From Parasponia andersonii (taxonomy: Eukaryota > Streptophyta > Magnoliopsida > Rosales > Cannabaceae): a DNA stretch of 64,000 nucleotides. The position numbers and the translations under genes were made by a program. The stretch covers positions 614,607 through 678,606 of the forward strand of contig JXTB01000094.1 in NCBI GenBank assembly GCA_002914805.1, written 5' to 3'. Under the pieces are notes generated by a model that saw nothing but the letters and a program-made list of their open reading frames with translations, had not been told where the DNA came from and ran no database searches. Shown here in pieces: positions 1 to 13,478 of the stretch; positions within the stretch are counted from its first letter, which is position 1; each line of letters starts with the position of its first letter.

Positions 1-89
1 TGAGCTTAAGTTTTATTATTTTTAATCCGACCGTTAAATTATGTTTTTATTGTCATTTTTGGAATATACTTGAAAAATAGAGAATTTTG

Positions 90-120
<31 letters not shown>

Positions 121-1620
121 CTATTTTTAGTGACCGACACAAAAATCAATATCTAACGACTTAGATTTCTCTAGTTTTGTGTACCATCGGTCCGGTGCGC
201 TCAAATCCAAGTTGGTCGAGTCATATATCTAACTTAGTTATTTTGGACATTAAGAATTCAATGGAGAGGTCCTCTCATTGATTTGAAGCTTCGTTGAGAA
301 GTTGGTTTTTTTCAAGTCAACGATCGAGAATATGGAGTTGGTTCTCGACCTTCTGAATGATCATCCAATCGGCATCTCAAAGATCTAATAGTGTGGTATC
401 GCTATTCTAGTGAGGTATAGATTCAATAATCTCTACTTTTGATTAAAAATTATTTTCTACAATGCATGATGACGAATGTAATTTTTGAATTATTTTTAGA
501 TATATGTGATGGAATTGAATTATGTTATATACATTGGATCGCTCTGAGACTTTTTGAGTACAGGTTATTTTTGGATATGTTAAAATAGGTCTATTATGCT
601 GCCTATTTTTCTATAAAATTTAATTAACTATTTTCATTAAAAACTAGAGCATCATTTGAACTTAAATTACTACATGCCTACTTTACATATCAGTTCAGAG
701 TACACGTGTCATAGGATCACACATGAGTCCCAAGTTATCATCATGGAGTTTTTACAATATGGCACTATAGCCCTACCGATGGTGTAGAGTCCATAAACTT
801 GCGCAGAGTATTTCTTCTGATTACCTCCTTATTTGGCAGGCATAGGTAATACAATTGTCTCTCTAAGTTTGGTAGGTGACACATAGGTGTCTCCTCTGGT
901 TATGGACTGGGTGTCAGGCAAGCTCTATGGCACACGTAGTACTAACACCCTGATTTCAATTAATGAAAAGTCGTGAACTTATGAGTATTGGTAGATTTCA
1001 GCAATGTATTTGTAGACTGATTAGTTTTCAGATATCATGCTTTCTGTATATCTATATATATATATATATGTATATATGGACTTTCGACTTTAGAGATCTT
1101 TTATGTATATATACATATATGGTTTTACAAAGATATTTTGGATTAAACTAACCAGGCATGGATTTTTCATCATTAAAAAGGTTTTTAAACGAGGTAATAG
1201 TTTCTCTACTGAGCTTCCAAACTCACCCCTTCTACTTTCCTCCCTTTCAGGTGGTTGTTCAATCGAGTTTGTCACCACATTACATTAGCTAGTCAAGTTG
1301 CTTGGCTTATGCTCGTAGTCTTATTCCTCTTTAATTGGTACTTTTCTTTGTCTAATTCTTTCTCCATGTCTAACTGTTTAGTCAAGTTTGTTGTTCCTAC
1401 TAAGTAAATATATGAGGATATATTTATTACTACTTGAGGATTTGATATATAAATAGGATAGTATGACTCCCAAGGAGTATACTTTTAAAGTTTTGAGTAC
1501 CTAGAATTTTGATTATCTTGTAAATTAATTTTTGGACTTTTCGACCCAAAATTTGCGAACTTAATTTTAAACAACAATAAAATTTTTATCAAATCAGGTT
1601 TCTGTACAACTTAACGATAT
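1..1620. repeat. Decayed LTR-like repeat (probable Ty3/Gypsy remnant)
   Basis: No coding capacity is visible. The stretch around 640-960 (a description-like run with 'ctatagccctaccgatggtgtagagtc' style blocks, then 'tatggcacacgtagtac') reads like the long LTRs of plant Ty3/Gypsy elements, but no matching partner, primer site or target duplication is visible. The family call is recollection of a style, not an alignment, so it is weak. Confidence 0.3.
90..117. repeat. TA dinucleotide microsatellite
   Basis: Uninterrupted TA repeat of about 14 units, directly visible. Similar TA tracts lie near 4271-4304, 6423-6472, 7189-7210 and 25700-25721. Confidence 0.95.
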
Positions 1621-3960
1621 TTTATTAAATTTTAATTGGTACAGCTTTCTTAATAATTTAATCTAAAGATGCCATTCTTTTTATATAGAATTTCTAATAA
1701 TTCGATGACTAAAATAAAAAATCCAAATAGTTGGTTTCTTTCGAATTTTTACAAATTCTTTATTTATCTTTAAATACACTTAAAATTATTAAAAGTTACG
1801 GTCTTGGATTTTGGGTTGTGGCGGTTAGAAGTATATCCCAAAGTCTTGTCTCTTATCATCCCAAACTTATCATCCCTATCTGTTTTATTAGAATTGTCTT
1901 TAACTAAAAATAAAATTTATAGGTTCTTGTTTAAATGAGAAGAAAAGCCCTCCTGATTTATATAGAACAAGGAATGTTAGTTTTAGAAACATGATGTGCT
2001 CAGATTATAAATGCTAACAACATCTTCGATTCATCCATGTAAATAAAACATTAATAAAGTATTATCTGGGAATCTGAAGCATGCACATGAAGAACGGATA
2101 TACCTCCAAGCTAGACTGGTGATCATGTGGCTGTCATCATCTCCAGTGCAGATCCAACAAAATAGATCCAATGACCTGACTAAGACCTTACAAGTGAGAG
2201 TATCTATCAGTCTCTTGCTAGTTACTAGTGTTTATTCTATTTTGACCCGTAATATTATGCCAATCGATTACACAATTATACAGTTGTGGTCCACAATATA
2301 TTTTAATTCCAATATTAGAGTGAGTTGTTAATAATAATGCTAGTATGTACAAAATATTTTAATAAGTAGACAATTAATTTTTTTTAAACAAAATAGAAAT
2401 TCATTCATTATAACCAAGTAACTACATTGCAATACGCAATTCAATGCGAAAATTAAATGACAAAATACCATAACGGTAAACAATCAATCATTGAAATCAT
2501 CGTATTTTACTGTATGACGAGGGAAGAAATGGATAACCCAACAGGGAATATAACCAAAGCTCTATGAGAAAATCCTATTTGCTCTTTTATATTACTCTCT
2601 GCCATCAGAGTTAGCTCGATATTTTGATTGATGTATTATTGACAAATTTCTTTCCGTAGAAATCAATAAAACTTTTGAGACTTTGTAAGCCTTAGATCTA
2701 AATTAAGAAAATCACAAAATAAAACATAAAATAGTAAAAACCAAATAAACTTAGTCAAATCTAGAATCGTTGGGGACAAAAACATCCACGATTTATATCT
2801 ATGGTAACGTCTGTCTTCGCGTATGGGAGAAAATTATTAAAATAGAAAAAATGAAAAGAGAGAAAAGAAAACTCCTATTAAAAGGAGATGTTAGGATCTC
2901 TCTAATAGGGTCGAAATCTAGATAATAGAAGTTAAAAGAGAGAGTGGAAGAGAAAGCCCTTAGGTCCTTCTTCTCAACACCTACTATCCTTTGTTTTGGA
3001 CAACTAATATCAACAATAGAATATTGTTAGCATTTTATGTTCTAATGAAAGTTTCATTCTTGTCTACTCTTATTCAGTATTCAGAAGATAACAAATATTT
3101 GAATACTAAGTGATTGTATTTAAATTGAGTGAGTAGTCAAATAGTTTTTAAAAATTCTAGCCCAGGTTGATCAAATAATTGAGTCTAAAGATTGATGTAT
3201 ATGGACTTAGTTAAAGAATCATGCTTGTAAGATGGATAATCATATAGTAGAAGACCGTGTCTAGATAGGATATATTTTATGCGTTCATTACACGTAAATT
3301 TTCTTTGTATTGGCTCATATTTTCTCAACAAGTTTTCAAACTAACCTAAATTTAAAATGATGATGATTTAGTTTTAGAAGTTTGAAAATTATTATTCCGC
3401 TTCCTAGATAGCTAAAATATTTTTTCTATACACGATTTTTTAAGTTTAAATAAGTTACACATATATTTGAAATTATGATTAATAAAAAGGGCTAAAAGAA
3501 TAATTGCCATTTTTTTAACTAAACAATGTTCTATATTTATCTCTATTTAAACTTCTGTTAAATATTTTTTAGAAATCAAAATAATTTTGCACTAGCCAAA
3601 ATATCCTTTTCAATATAATTCCCTATGTTTTCACATGTTTAAAATAAATTTTGAAGTCAGAATTTTAAAAACACTAAAAAAACTATCAAAAATATTCTAA
3701 TGAAAAATAGCTTCTAATTATTTTATTGGCCAGCCAAACTCAAATTTGGTCGATCACAGATTATTTCCACGCCAAAAATTAGCCATTGGAACTTCTGATA
3801 GATTTTATAACTTTGATATTAACAATTTTGGTTGACTGAAATAAATTTAGTCTGGTCCAAACTTCAGATTTAAAACTTTAATTATAATGATTAGTTTTTT
3901 GGATATATATATATATATGAATAGAATGCTATTAACACTTTTGCACGAACCTATATTGAT
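1621..3960. other. AT-rich intergenic DNA without recognisable features
   Basis: Stops are frequent in all frames and no domain, RNA gene or terminal repeat was recognised. It probably consists of old transposon debris, judged only from composition and surroundings. Confidence 0.5.
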
Positions 3961-4268
3961 AGCTAACTACTTTTAAAGTAGTAAAGTCTAATTTTACATT
4001 GAATAAAAGGAAATTAGGTAAAATACACCATTTTAATAGTGAGTTCTAGAAAATACACTTGTCTCAATAGTTTTTATATGAAATACATCCCTTTTGAAAA
4101 ACAAAAAATAAAAAAACTTATATACCCTTAAGTCAAGAGCACAAAACATAGGTATCTAGAAACTTAATAGAAAAAAAAAGTACATTTAAGCGTTTAGCAC
4201 TAGAAACGGTATTAAGAATGCTAGACGTGTTATCTGGCCAAGCTAAATAGGGTGTTGAGTAGTGTTAG

Positions 4269-4307
<39 letters not shown>

Positions 4308-5400
4308 GCTACAATTTAAAGAAAATATGTATATGAAATCTGCAGTCCAATCCCTGCATAATCTAATGTGTTTCTATAACTTTATTAAACCATCGAGTGA
4401 ACCATAATTTTTCATAAATCAATTATAATGTAATTATAACCAAAATATCTTTTACCTCATATAATTGAACCTCTACCTCAATATGGTAGCTATACCAAGA
4501 TATCGACGATTAAAAAAAAAAAACTCTCATTGGTCACTTGAGTGCTCGAATGGTTGTTTCGAGATCTGGGTGAACACACTTGAAAAAGTGACTTTTCTAA
4601 TGAAGCCTTGAATTGAGAAAAGAGGTTACTATTGAATTCAGAACAGATATTAGGTTAGATATAATTTGTCAAAAATGGTCCCAGGTGGGACCCACCTTGT
4701 GGTAGGCAAAACGACATTGTTCATAAGCATCAGAATTTCTGTCATTTCGAAATAAAGTGATATTATAAATCAAAATTTGTTTCTCAACCTCACTATCCAA
4801 ATTTAAAATCAGAATTCAATTTCGAGATCCTGAGCCTTAAACGGGTTTTATATCATATAATTACAAAATTGTCTCTTTTTGGAATTAATTTGAAAAATAT
4901 CCAATTTTGCCAAAGTATTTAGAAAATATCATCTTTGCTGATTATTTACAAAAATGTCACTTTCTTGAAATATTTCAAAAAAATCTTACTATCACAAAAT
5001 TATTTAGGAAATTATCACTTTCGAAAATATTTGAAAAAGTGTCAACTTCATTGATTATTTGTAAAAAAATGTCATTTTTATAATAATATTTCAGAAAGTA
5101 ATATTTTTCTAATCTCAATCCAAAGCCCAAACTGAATAGTATTATACTACCAATGTTGTGTAGTTTTGTAAAAATCTCACTTTTCATTATGAATTAAAAA
5201 ATGCTATATTTTTCAATTCGAAAATTAACATGTTTTAGGAGATCATTTTAACTTCTACCAATCATAATTTTTTATGAATTTTAAGTATATTTTACCTCAT
5301 ATTATTATTTCTGGTAAAATAATTACCTAATGAAATATTTATAAAGTTATCACAATTTACAAACTTTGGTAAGACGACTAAAATAGTGAAAATCTTACCA
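3961..5400. other. AT-rich intergenic DNA with a TA tract and short degenerate repeats
   Basis: Contains a TA microsatellite at 4271-4304. Between about 4860 and 5190 a short motif of the type 'atttggaaaatatcacttt' recurs irregularly, which suggests a very degenerate tandem array. No gene is visible. Confidence 0.45.
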
Positions 5401-6160
5401 ACAGCGAGTTAACAGCCGAGACCGGTCGGGAAATGATGAGGACGAAGAGACGAATCCAAACATACTGTCGGTATTGCAAAAAGAGGTCCGTTAAAGATCT
5501 GGTAACTGAAAAAGCCCGCTGTAGCTGGAAACTTTAATGTGGTGATCTTTATTTTCTAATAACGAAATCCGACAAGACTTAGTGGCATGTCGATTGGTCG
5601 GAGCAGTGGTGTGCTAAGAGTGCTAGTTCTCTCTAGGACTTTCTTGAAGAAGATGAAGAATGGTAGGGATTTAAAAAAAAATAAGGAAATTGTTGTTGAT
5701 GTGTCAGCCACACAGCACGTGTAGAGCACAGTTCTACCATTACAATTTTTGCCCAAAATTCAAATATTTTGTCATATATGTCTCTTAATAATTACAATTT
5801 AGTCCTTAATTTAAAAGTTCTTTTTCATTTGAGTCTAGATGCACCTAGGCTTAATTAAGTCCACATTTATTGTAGTTTTTTTTAAATTAAAATTTACCAA
5901 AATGCCCTTTGGTTCAAATTACCTAAATACCCATTTAAAAATCCGATTATTACATATACGTTCCCAATCCAATAAATATTTTTTTTAATCTATCTATTGA
6001 TATTTTTTTTATTCATTCAATTATTATCTAATGACTACTTTAATTTGAGTAGTTAAGAAAAAAATAATAAAAATAAATACTCGTTATTTAATATTTTTTT
6101 CTCTCCATATTTTATCATAAAAAAATATGTGTGATGAATTTTAATTGTCAAAATAATACG
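5401..6160. other. Intergenic DNA, no recognised feature
   Basis: A slightly less AT-rich stretch (5401-5760) is followed by poly-A/T-rich sequence. No open frame with recognisable content was found on either strand. Confidence 0.45.
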
Positions 6161-6202
6161 GCAAAAAAAAAAAAAAAACCTACTGGATTAGTGTGGATAT
6201 AT

Positions 6203-6420
6203 ATAGGAGTATTCTTTTTTTATCTATACATAAGTATTATTTTTGCCAATAAGATTTTTTTTTTGCATATTTTTTTAAATTAAAAGGTAATAAATAATAT
6301 TAATTATGCACATTTTTTTTTCTGCATTTCATTATAATCATTAGATCACCGTTAGATGACGATCCAACGATTAATAAGAAAATACCTACACATAGCCAAA
6401 AAAAAACCTAAGATCGATAA

Positions 6421-6422
<2 letters not shown>
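6203..6422. mobile_element. MITE copy C (diverged)
   Basis: Diverged relative of the two copies downstream. It shares the order of blocks: a T-rich left end, 'tttgccaat', 'catttcattata', a 'gatcaccgttagatgacgatccaacg' type central block, and an A-rich right end finishing near 'gataacc'. TA-rich DNA lies on both sides. Just left of it, 6162-6194 looks like the right end of yet another copy ('acctactggattag'). Confidence 0.45.
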
Positions 6423-6458
<36 letters not shown>

Positions 6459-6472
6459 ATATATATATATAT
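6423..6472. repeat. TA microsatellite, interrupted once
   Basis: Long TA tract broken by 'ctc'. It lies directly right of MITE copy C, and similar TA tracts separate the other MITE copies. Confidence 0.9.
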
Positions 6473-6663
6473 CATTTTGCAGGGACAAGGTTGTTATTAT
6501 TTGTATTTTAGAAGAAGGCTAACACTACACTATTTGGATTATTTATTGAGCTCAATTAATTTCTCAATTGCTTGGTAATAAAATAATTAAATATGCAACC
6601 TAAGTATAATACCGACGTCATAAATTGACTCTAAACCAATTAATTAATAAAACTATATATATA

Positions 6664-6906
6664 GGGCACCAATCTAGTGGGTATTTTTTTTTTTTACCTA
6701 AAGATAGGTATCAATTTGGCCAATGAAAATTTAGCATGTATATTTTTTTATTGTAAAAAGTAAGAGAGAGAAAAAGCATTAATGATGCACGTCTTTTCAT
6801 GCACTTCATTATAGCCATTGGATCATCATTAGATGGTGATTCAACGGCTAAAAAAAAAATACCTATCCATAGGTAAAGAAAAAAAATACCTATTGGATTG
6901 GCAACC
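6664..6906. mobile_element. MITE copy A, about 243 bp
   Basis: The left end begins 'gggcaccaatctagtggg' followed by a T run. The right end is an A run followed by 'tacctattggattggcaacc', which is the imperfect reverse complement of the left end, giving a terminal inverted repeat of about 28 bp. It is flanked on both sides by TA repeats, so the target duplication may be TA but cannot be proved inside a TA tract. No coding capacity. The superfamily is not assigned: the ends do not match the Stowaway or CACTA consensus that I know. Confidence 0.7.
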
Positions 6907-6922
6907 ATATATATATATATAT

Positions 6923-7168
6923 GGGCACCAATCCAGTGAGTATTTTTTTTTAACCAATGGGTAGATATCAATTTGGTCAATGAAAATTTAGCATGCACAT
7001 TTTTTTATTGTAAAAAGTAAGAGAGAGAAAAAGCATTAATGATGTACGTCTTTTCATGTATTTCATTATACTCGTTGGATGCCCCATTAGATGGTGATCC
7101 AACGGCTAAAAAAAAAAATACTTATTCATAGATAAAGAGGAAAAAAAATAACTATTGGATTGGCGACC
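6923..7168. mobile_element. MITE copy B, about 246 bp
   Basis: Same orientation as copy A and clearly homologous over its whole length: 'gggcaccaatccagtg' at the left, the 'catgaaaatttagcatgcac'-like interior block, and 'ctattggattggcgacc' at the right. It is separated from copy A only by a short TA tract. Confidence 0.7.
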
Positions 7169-8816
7169 TCTATAAATAAATAAATAAATATATATATATA
7201 TATATATATACTTTCGGGTTGTCAATAATTAATGCAGGATATCATAGGCACAAGATTTTCTTTGGTATTACGAGTGGCTAAGATCGAGGAGGCAGAAACT
7301 TTTGGCTGGCTTTGTGATGGATCACGTGTCGTTTTCTTCTTTTTTTTCTTTTAATGAGATTGAAATAGAGAAAGAGAGTATCTTGAAAAATTAGATGCGC
7401 TTCAATTCAGTTGACATCTAATAGCTCTGATAAAATCATGCTTAACCACTATAAGGAGGAAAAAAAATAGTAATATAGAAAGAAGAAAGTTTACAAGGTG
7501 GGATCATCCACAAATACAATCTAAATCGTTCTTTGATATATTATTCACAATAATTCTGATTTTTGTCGAGATTTTATATTAACAATAGAAATATGGCCGT
7601 CCAAATTAAAGAAAAAAAATCTCTATTTGACAAGACTTCTTTTTATACTTACGAATTTTATTGGACCCAGAATTAGGGCTAGTTAGGCATTGCATTGCTG
7701 GCTGTAGTTCTTTTGGAATCTTATTATAGTTATGTTATGAGTGAAATGTAGCTAGGAGAAAAAATGTCTAGTTATTTGATAAATTTAATTTGTAAAACTA
7801 TTACATAATATAAAATCAGTATATATAATATATGGTAAAATATAGATCTTGTATGTTATAGAATATAATTTTAAATAAAATTTATATTATAATAGTAATA
7901 TCAATTTTGAAAAGTAATCTCTTATTGTATTTAAATTTTGACAGTAACTTTTAAAATTTACTCAAGTGCAATAACCTACCAAATGCCTTCTCCTCCTTTT
8001 TTTTTTCCTAACTATTTTTGAAAACTACAAGCAAAATCTAGAAACAAACGTAAACAATGTCTCAATCATATATTGGAAGAATCCTTTCGGTTAGAAACAA
8101 GAGTATGCACTCTTTATGCTTGGTTATCCAATAAATCCTCTAGAACCACAATTAGAATCCTAAGTAGGAGTGGATTCCAATTCAGTATTTTTGAGATTTT
8201 GAGAAGAGTTTATTCTCTTTGGAGAGCGGTACGATGAAAGTTATAAATTGTGTTTGAAAGAGACTTATTGTCTATTGTTAACTTCTATAGAAGAATCAGT
8301 CATGACATCTGATGAACAGAAGCAATTAATCTATAGAGTATTCCTTAACACATTAAAAGGAAAAACAATTTTTTTATTAGGCCCCATTTGAAATTCTAAT
8401 TTAACCGATCAGATAGAAGTCAGATTTACACACACAAAAAAAAAATATCATGAATTATTCTACGAGACAATAGAAGGAGAAAATATTTATAATTGATTTT
8501 TCACGAAATTGGAGAGTGCAATAGAGCTTGAATTGATCAAGAGGTGAACAGTTTAAGTTCTGTAAATTTGTTTCTACGTTGCTATTATTATATGGAAAAT
8601 GAAATAATGAAAAACTTAGATCCTTTGCGAGTTGCATTTTTTTTTTCTTTCGAATGGAAATAATCAATTAGCTATAATATATGCTAAAGGGAGGTACGTA
8701 TAGGGTAAGAACTATTAATCATAGCAGTGTTCGTACATGATAACATATTTTTCCAAAATTTTATTTTGAAACTTTCCTCTTTCCTAATTAATTTGTCAAA
8801 ATTATCTATATCAAAT
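7169..8816. other. AT-rich intergenic DNA
   Basis: Starts with TA/TAAA repeats (7170-7210). The rest has no recognised gene, RNA or transposon terminus. Confidence 0.45.
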
Positions 8817-8910
8817 AATGACATTAAACTTAACTCTCACTTTCCTTGAAAATGTTTTTTAATACAATGACATTAAACTTAATTCTCACTTTCCTTGCAA
8901 ATTTCTTTTA
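8817..8910. repeat. Two-copy tandem repeat, about 49 bp unit
   Basis: The block 'atgacattaaacttaa' followed by 'tctcactttccttg' occurs at about 8818 and again at 8867 with only a few differences, a direct tandem duplication. Confidence 0.8.
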
Positions 8911-10899
8911 TCTTTCTTTTGTCAAAACGCAACCAAAAACAAAAAGTTGCAACCACTTCGCATTTGGTACCCTTTTTGGATCCAGTTTTATGCTTGGGAA
9001 ACGGGTAAAACAAAAAACAGTCCAAGAAACCTTGTTTGGCCGCCCAACTTTTGGATGTAGAATTTAAATTTTTCACAAAAAAAAAGGAAAAAAAAAAAGA
9101 AAATAAGAAACAACAATTTCGCATTTCCAAATTCCGTCAACCCTAATTCTTTTGCCTTTACCGGAAAAAACTCGATCTCCCCTTCTAGACCTTCATTCTC
9201 ACTTCCCTCAGTCCCTTTGTCGAGGTCGCATTTCATCGTTACCAGAAGTAGTAGCGTTGATAGTCCATCCATATTCATGGGTAAGATCGCATATATGGCA
9301 AGTTTGTGGCCTTATTTATATGCCCTAAATCTAGAATTTTTCTATGTTTTTCCAAATATTAGCTCTATACAGTCAGTCTTGTCCTTATGGTTGCTTGTTG
9401 CTCCGACACCTGAAAGTTGACTTCTGACACAAGTCAACAACATCAGGTGAGGTCGCAAATATGGTCAAGTTCTGTACTGAATTGTTTGCCCAAAATCTAT
9501 ATTTTTATTATTTACTTTTTTCATTTTTCTCTAATTTTAGTTCAGTTTCAATTTTGAGTTTGTGATTTACCCTTCTTTAAATTTTTCAGTTCATTTTATC
9601 TTCATTTGTTTTCTTTTAATATTTTTTTTCGGATTTTCTTATTACTAATAATTGTTCTACAAATTCAAACATTTTTATGAGAATTTAGGAAGAAGATGAT
9701 GACATACAAAACACAATTTCTTCCTTTAAGGCTAATTCTAACATACCATGTTTATGTTACATTTCAACTTAATTATATAAACCATGTTTGATACACTTTT
9801 AATTTTTTATTTATAAAAGTTAAAAACAAGGACAAAATTTTTGTTTATATTTTAAAAACTAAAAAACTTGCTTGTTAACAAATCCAATCATTTTCAATTT
9901 TTGAAAACAAAAAACATAAACATACTTGGTAACAATAAAATTTAATTATGAAATTACCATTTTTAAATTAAAAAAATATTACTCTCAAAAATTTATTTAA
10001 AAACATATCATTTACAGAAATACAACTTTTAAAATTTTATTTAGAAGTATACCAAAGTTTATTTACAAAATATCACTTAAAACTCATTTTCGAAAATTAC
10101 CACCTCTTGGTTTTAATTTTTGTTTTAAAAAATTAAGGAATTGAAAAATTCTCACGACCATTATTTTTAAAAATTTTGTTCACAATTTGTTTTTTAAACA
10201 TATTGCAGAAACAATGTTACCAAGGATGCTTTCCAAAAAAAAAAATTTCCAAATTTCTATTTATTTAAAAAGAAAACTAAAAGTAAAAGAGGCTGACTAG
10301 TTATTTGACTATTTTTTTTACCAAAAACTTAGTATATACTAAACTCAAAAGTCTATAGCTTATAGAAATTTAAAAAAAAAAAATAGACATTTAGTTATAA
10401 CTTTTAAAATCTGGACATATACTTAAATTAATTTAAAATTTTGATCATTTATCTAGTTTTTTCAAATAAGAGTATCCAGGCAGGCCTTAAATTGTATAGC
10501 TGTTTATTGTTCTAGCATTAGTGCTGCAGCTTATCAGTTGAGATTTGAGCATGTTAAATGACATAACTAAACTTGTATGTGAAAGAATCAATTTCTGCGA
10601 TTCTAGATTGCTCGAGGCTTTTAAATTGTTTTGATAATTCTGAAACGTTGTGTGTATTGATCTCCACTGAATATAGTCTTCGACTCCTCAGTCAGATCTT
10701 TTGCATTGAGAGTTATGTACTCATTTTGCATTGGGATGTTTCTGCTCGCTTTATTGAGTTTTTTTTTTTTTTTTCATAATTATATATGTTAATTCCATAA
10801 AATTAGAGTTATCTAATATTAATTTGTCTTAAATTTTGTTATGTTCTTATTTATATTAAGTTATTTTAATTGTTTTTCTTGTTATTTTGATGTTTTCCT
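8911..10899. other. Intergenic DNA with a possible decayed first exon
   Basis: About 9110-9280 is richer in C and resembles a plant 5' untranslated leader ('caaccctaattcttttgcc'), ending in 'catg' before a good donor-like 'ggtaagatcgc'. A similar donor-like block ('gtgaggtcgcaaatatgg') recurs near 9446. No downstream coding exons were recognised, so this may be the remnant of a lost gene. From 9450 to 10890 the sequence is very AT-rich with no recognised feature. Confidence 0.25.
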
Positions 10900-12420
10900 T
10901 GTTTGTGTATATAAATGAACGAAATAAAGGTGTTTGATGCAAAATAAGGTGAATTTATACTTAAAAAATGAGTCTTTCAAATTATTGGGATTGAAGTTGA
11001 ATCCGATACAGTTGTAATGCAACAAAAATGAGACAAATCGGAGCTCAAACGAATAAATAACACACTCAGAAAACTGAGGCACTAAACTACCATAAAGATG
11101 GTGCTGCAACACCAAACGTGATACCATAGCGCTAACTCTTAGGAAGCTTTGATACAATAGTACCAAAAATGGTAATAGTCCTTCATACTAGGTCAATAAT
11201 TGACAGCCAAAATCAACTTTTTGACGATCCAAAGATCCAGATTCGAATTGCTTTAGGTTTACATAAGCGACCTCTTTAAAACATTATCATTGGGGTTGAA
11301 AAAGGCATGTTAGAATAGAGAAAAAGAGAGGGAGGTAGCCATAGAAAGAGAGGAAGAAGAAGATGAATATAAGGTCCAATCCTCTATTTCTTGATTTCCT
11401 CCATAACATCAATACCACCCTTTCTTCATTCCATCTTTTCTTCATTTTCTTGTATTTTTTTTTTTGTATTTCTCATATTTAGAGAGTGATATTGTTGAGA
11501 GCAAATCTTTGAGGGAGAATTCAAGAGAGCAAAAATTGAGTTCGGATGAGGAGATTGATAACCTCCATAAACATCTCCAAGCTCGTCAAACATGAGGAAT
11601 TTTTGAACTTTTTTCTCTTTGATATTTTGTATTTCTTGAATTCATTGTATTAAAATATTATTGTTCTCAAGTTATACCATGAACTAAATTCATTTTTATC
11701 TAGTTTTAATATGTGAACCAACCTAGTAACTTGTATTTTTTTATTTCTCTTTTCTTTCATTAATCAAATTCATTATCGAGTTATTTGTTTTACCTTATAC
11801 TTATTACCTCTATTTAATTGATCATTAACTAGGTTGTTGAGTCAAATTTCTATGAGCTCAGAAAGGGAATTAGAAGTTTGGACTTATGTGAAATAATATA
11901 AGATCACCTAGTTTGAGGTAAGTCTGTATAGGATAGGAATATACCTATGTAACTTGTGCAACCTTTTTAAAAATTACAAAATTTAATGAATCTAGTTAAT
12001 TTATGTTAGGAGTAATCCATTAGTTTGTCTAGGTGTTTTTACTTATGTCTTGGAAAGGAGTTTGTGAATATATTCGAATTCTCGGTAGACAACTCTAGTA
12101 GATTAATTAATTTAATAGAGAAATTATAAAATAACATCACAAGGGAATGGTTAGGGAATTAGTAAACCTAGACATTTTTTTTTATTGATTTATCTTTTAT
12201 TCATTTTACATGCTAATTTAGTTTATTTTATTTTTATTTCTTCAAAAATTTATATTTCGATTATTTGGATAAAGTCAAAATTGACTAATTTTAATATTTA
12301 GCTCAAACTTAATAATTAATCCTTGTGGAATCGACATTCTTAACTCTTAAATCTGTATTATTTGTGACTATATATATTTACACAGAAATGTATGAATATA
12401 ATTTATAGTTACACGTTCCA
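10900..12420. repeat. Non-coding interspersed repeat, copy 1 (LTR-retroelement-like)
   Basis: Homologous to 26400-27740. The clearest matching block is about 11890-12110 against 27260-27480: both contain 'tgtaacttgtgcaacc', 'aatttatgttaggagtaat' and 'cttatgtcttggaaa'. Upstream both copies carry a stretch of alternating short motifs about 'gctgcaacaccaaa' and 'gataccatagcgc' (11040-11170). Near 12320 the phrase 'ccttgtggaatcgacattc' resembles 3' parts of plant LTRs. No protein-coding remnant was seen. Probably an LTR or leader of a retrotransposon; lineage unknown. Confidence 0.5.
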
Positions 12421-12482
12421 AGATATACTCGTTAATTTGGCATCCTTAGTCCTGAAGGGTTGAGCGGAATGGTACGTGCGTT

Positions 12483-12614
12483 AATTATAATTAAGTGTGA
12501 GTCGGTGATAATGAAATAGTGTGTGAAGTGATTTGTATTTGAATTATAATTAAGCGTGACCAAGGATTATAATTAAGTGTGACCAATGACGTGCGACCAA
12601 TGACGTTTCGGGTG
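12483..12614. repeat. Short direct repeats 'attataattaagtgtga'
   Basis: The motif occurs three times (12483-12500, 12542-12559, 12566-12581) with one base difference, followed by a repeated 'accaatgacgt' pair. Function unknown. Confidence 0.75.
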
Positions 12615-13478
12615 AGTGAGTGTACTTGTTGTATCTGTCTATATTTGGATTCCATGAAGAGTATTATGATCAATCAATGTGATATGTATGTGGCAGTTAA
12701 AATATTGAAGGACATCAAAATTAAAGCGGGTGACAACGAGAAGATGAGGCTTGAAAAGTTGTAGTTTAAAAAAAAAAATTGTAGTTCTTGCATCTGTAAA
12801 ATATGCTTACTGTCTTACCAAAAAGAGAGGGGGAAAAAAAAAACCGTTGTACTTGTATCTCAAAAAGCAATATTATATTTCATGCATCTCGAAAAGAATT
12901 TCGAAGTTAATGTATATAAGTATTTGTCAAATCTTAAATCAATATGCAGTAATAAAAAAAAAGCAATAACGTTCTTTTGTTAAATATAATTTAAAGAGAT
13001 TTTATGTTATTGTAATATATTAGTATTTAAAATAACTCAGCCCAACATATATATTGTTTTTGTTTTTGTTTTTTTCAAATACGTTACCAAACATGGTTTC
13101 ATATTTTTTGAACTCAAAAATAGTATTGAAAACATACAACAACCAAACGCATTTGCACGTACAAGTTTTTCTAACTAGTTTTTAGATTCTTAGTTTAAAT
13201 ACACTATATTCAATTTGCACGTACCAGTAAGAATTTTTTTCTGTCTCTCCAAAGATTCAATTTTCAAACAAGACCTTAGATTCTACTTTCACAAAAAATT
13301 TAAGAAAATTAGCAGTACTATTTAGCCTGTTCGGGTTCTTATCACAAGAGATGTGTCTTCTTATAGATGGTAGGCACCATAGAGTCTTCCGTCATATAAT
13401 TAAAGACTTTACACATGAGTCCTGCTCTTAAAACAAGCCATGCCAACTTGTAGGATTATTCACTTATGATTATTAGAC

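Noticed and set aside
8879..9278. Minus-strand frames of 83 and 96 codons
   Set aside because: Low-complexity Phe/Lys runs from poly-T/A tracts; the C-rich part fits a plus-strand leader better.
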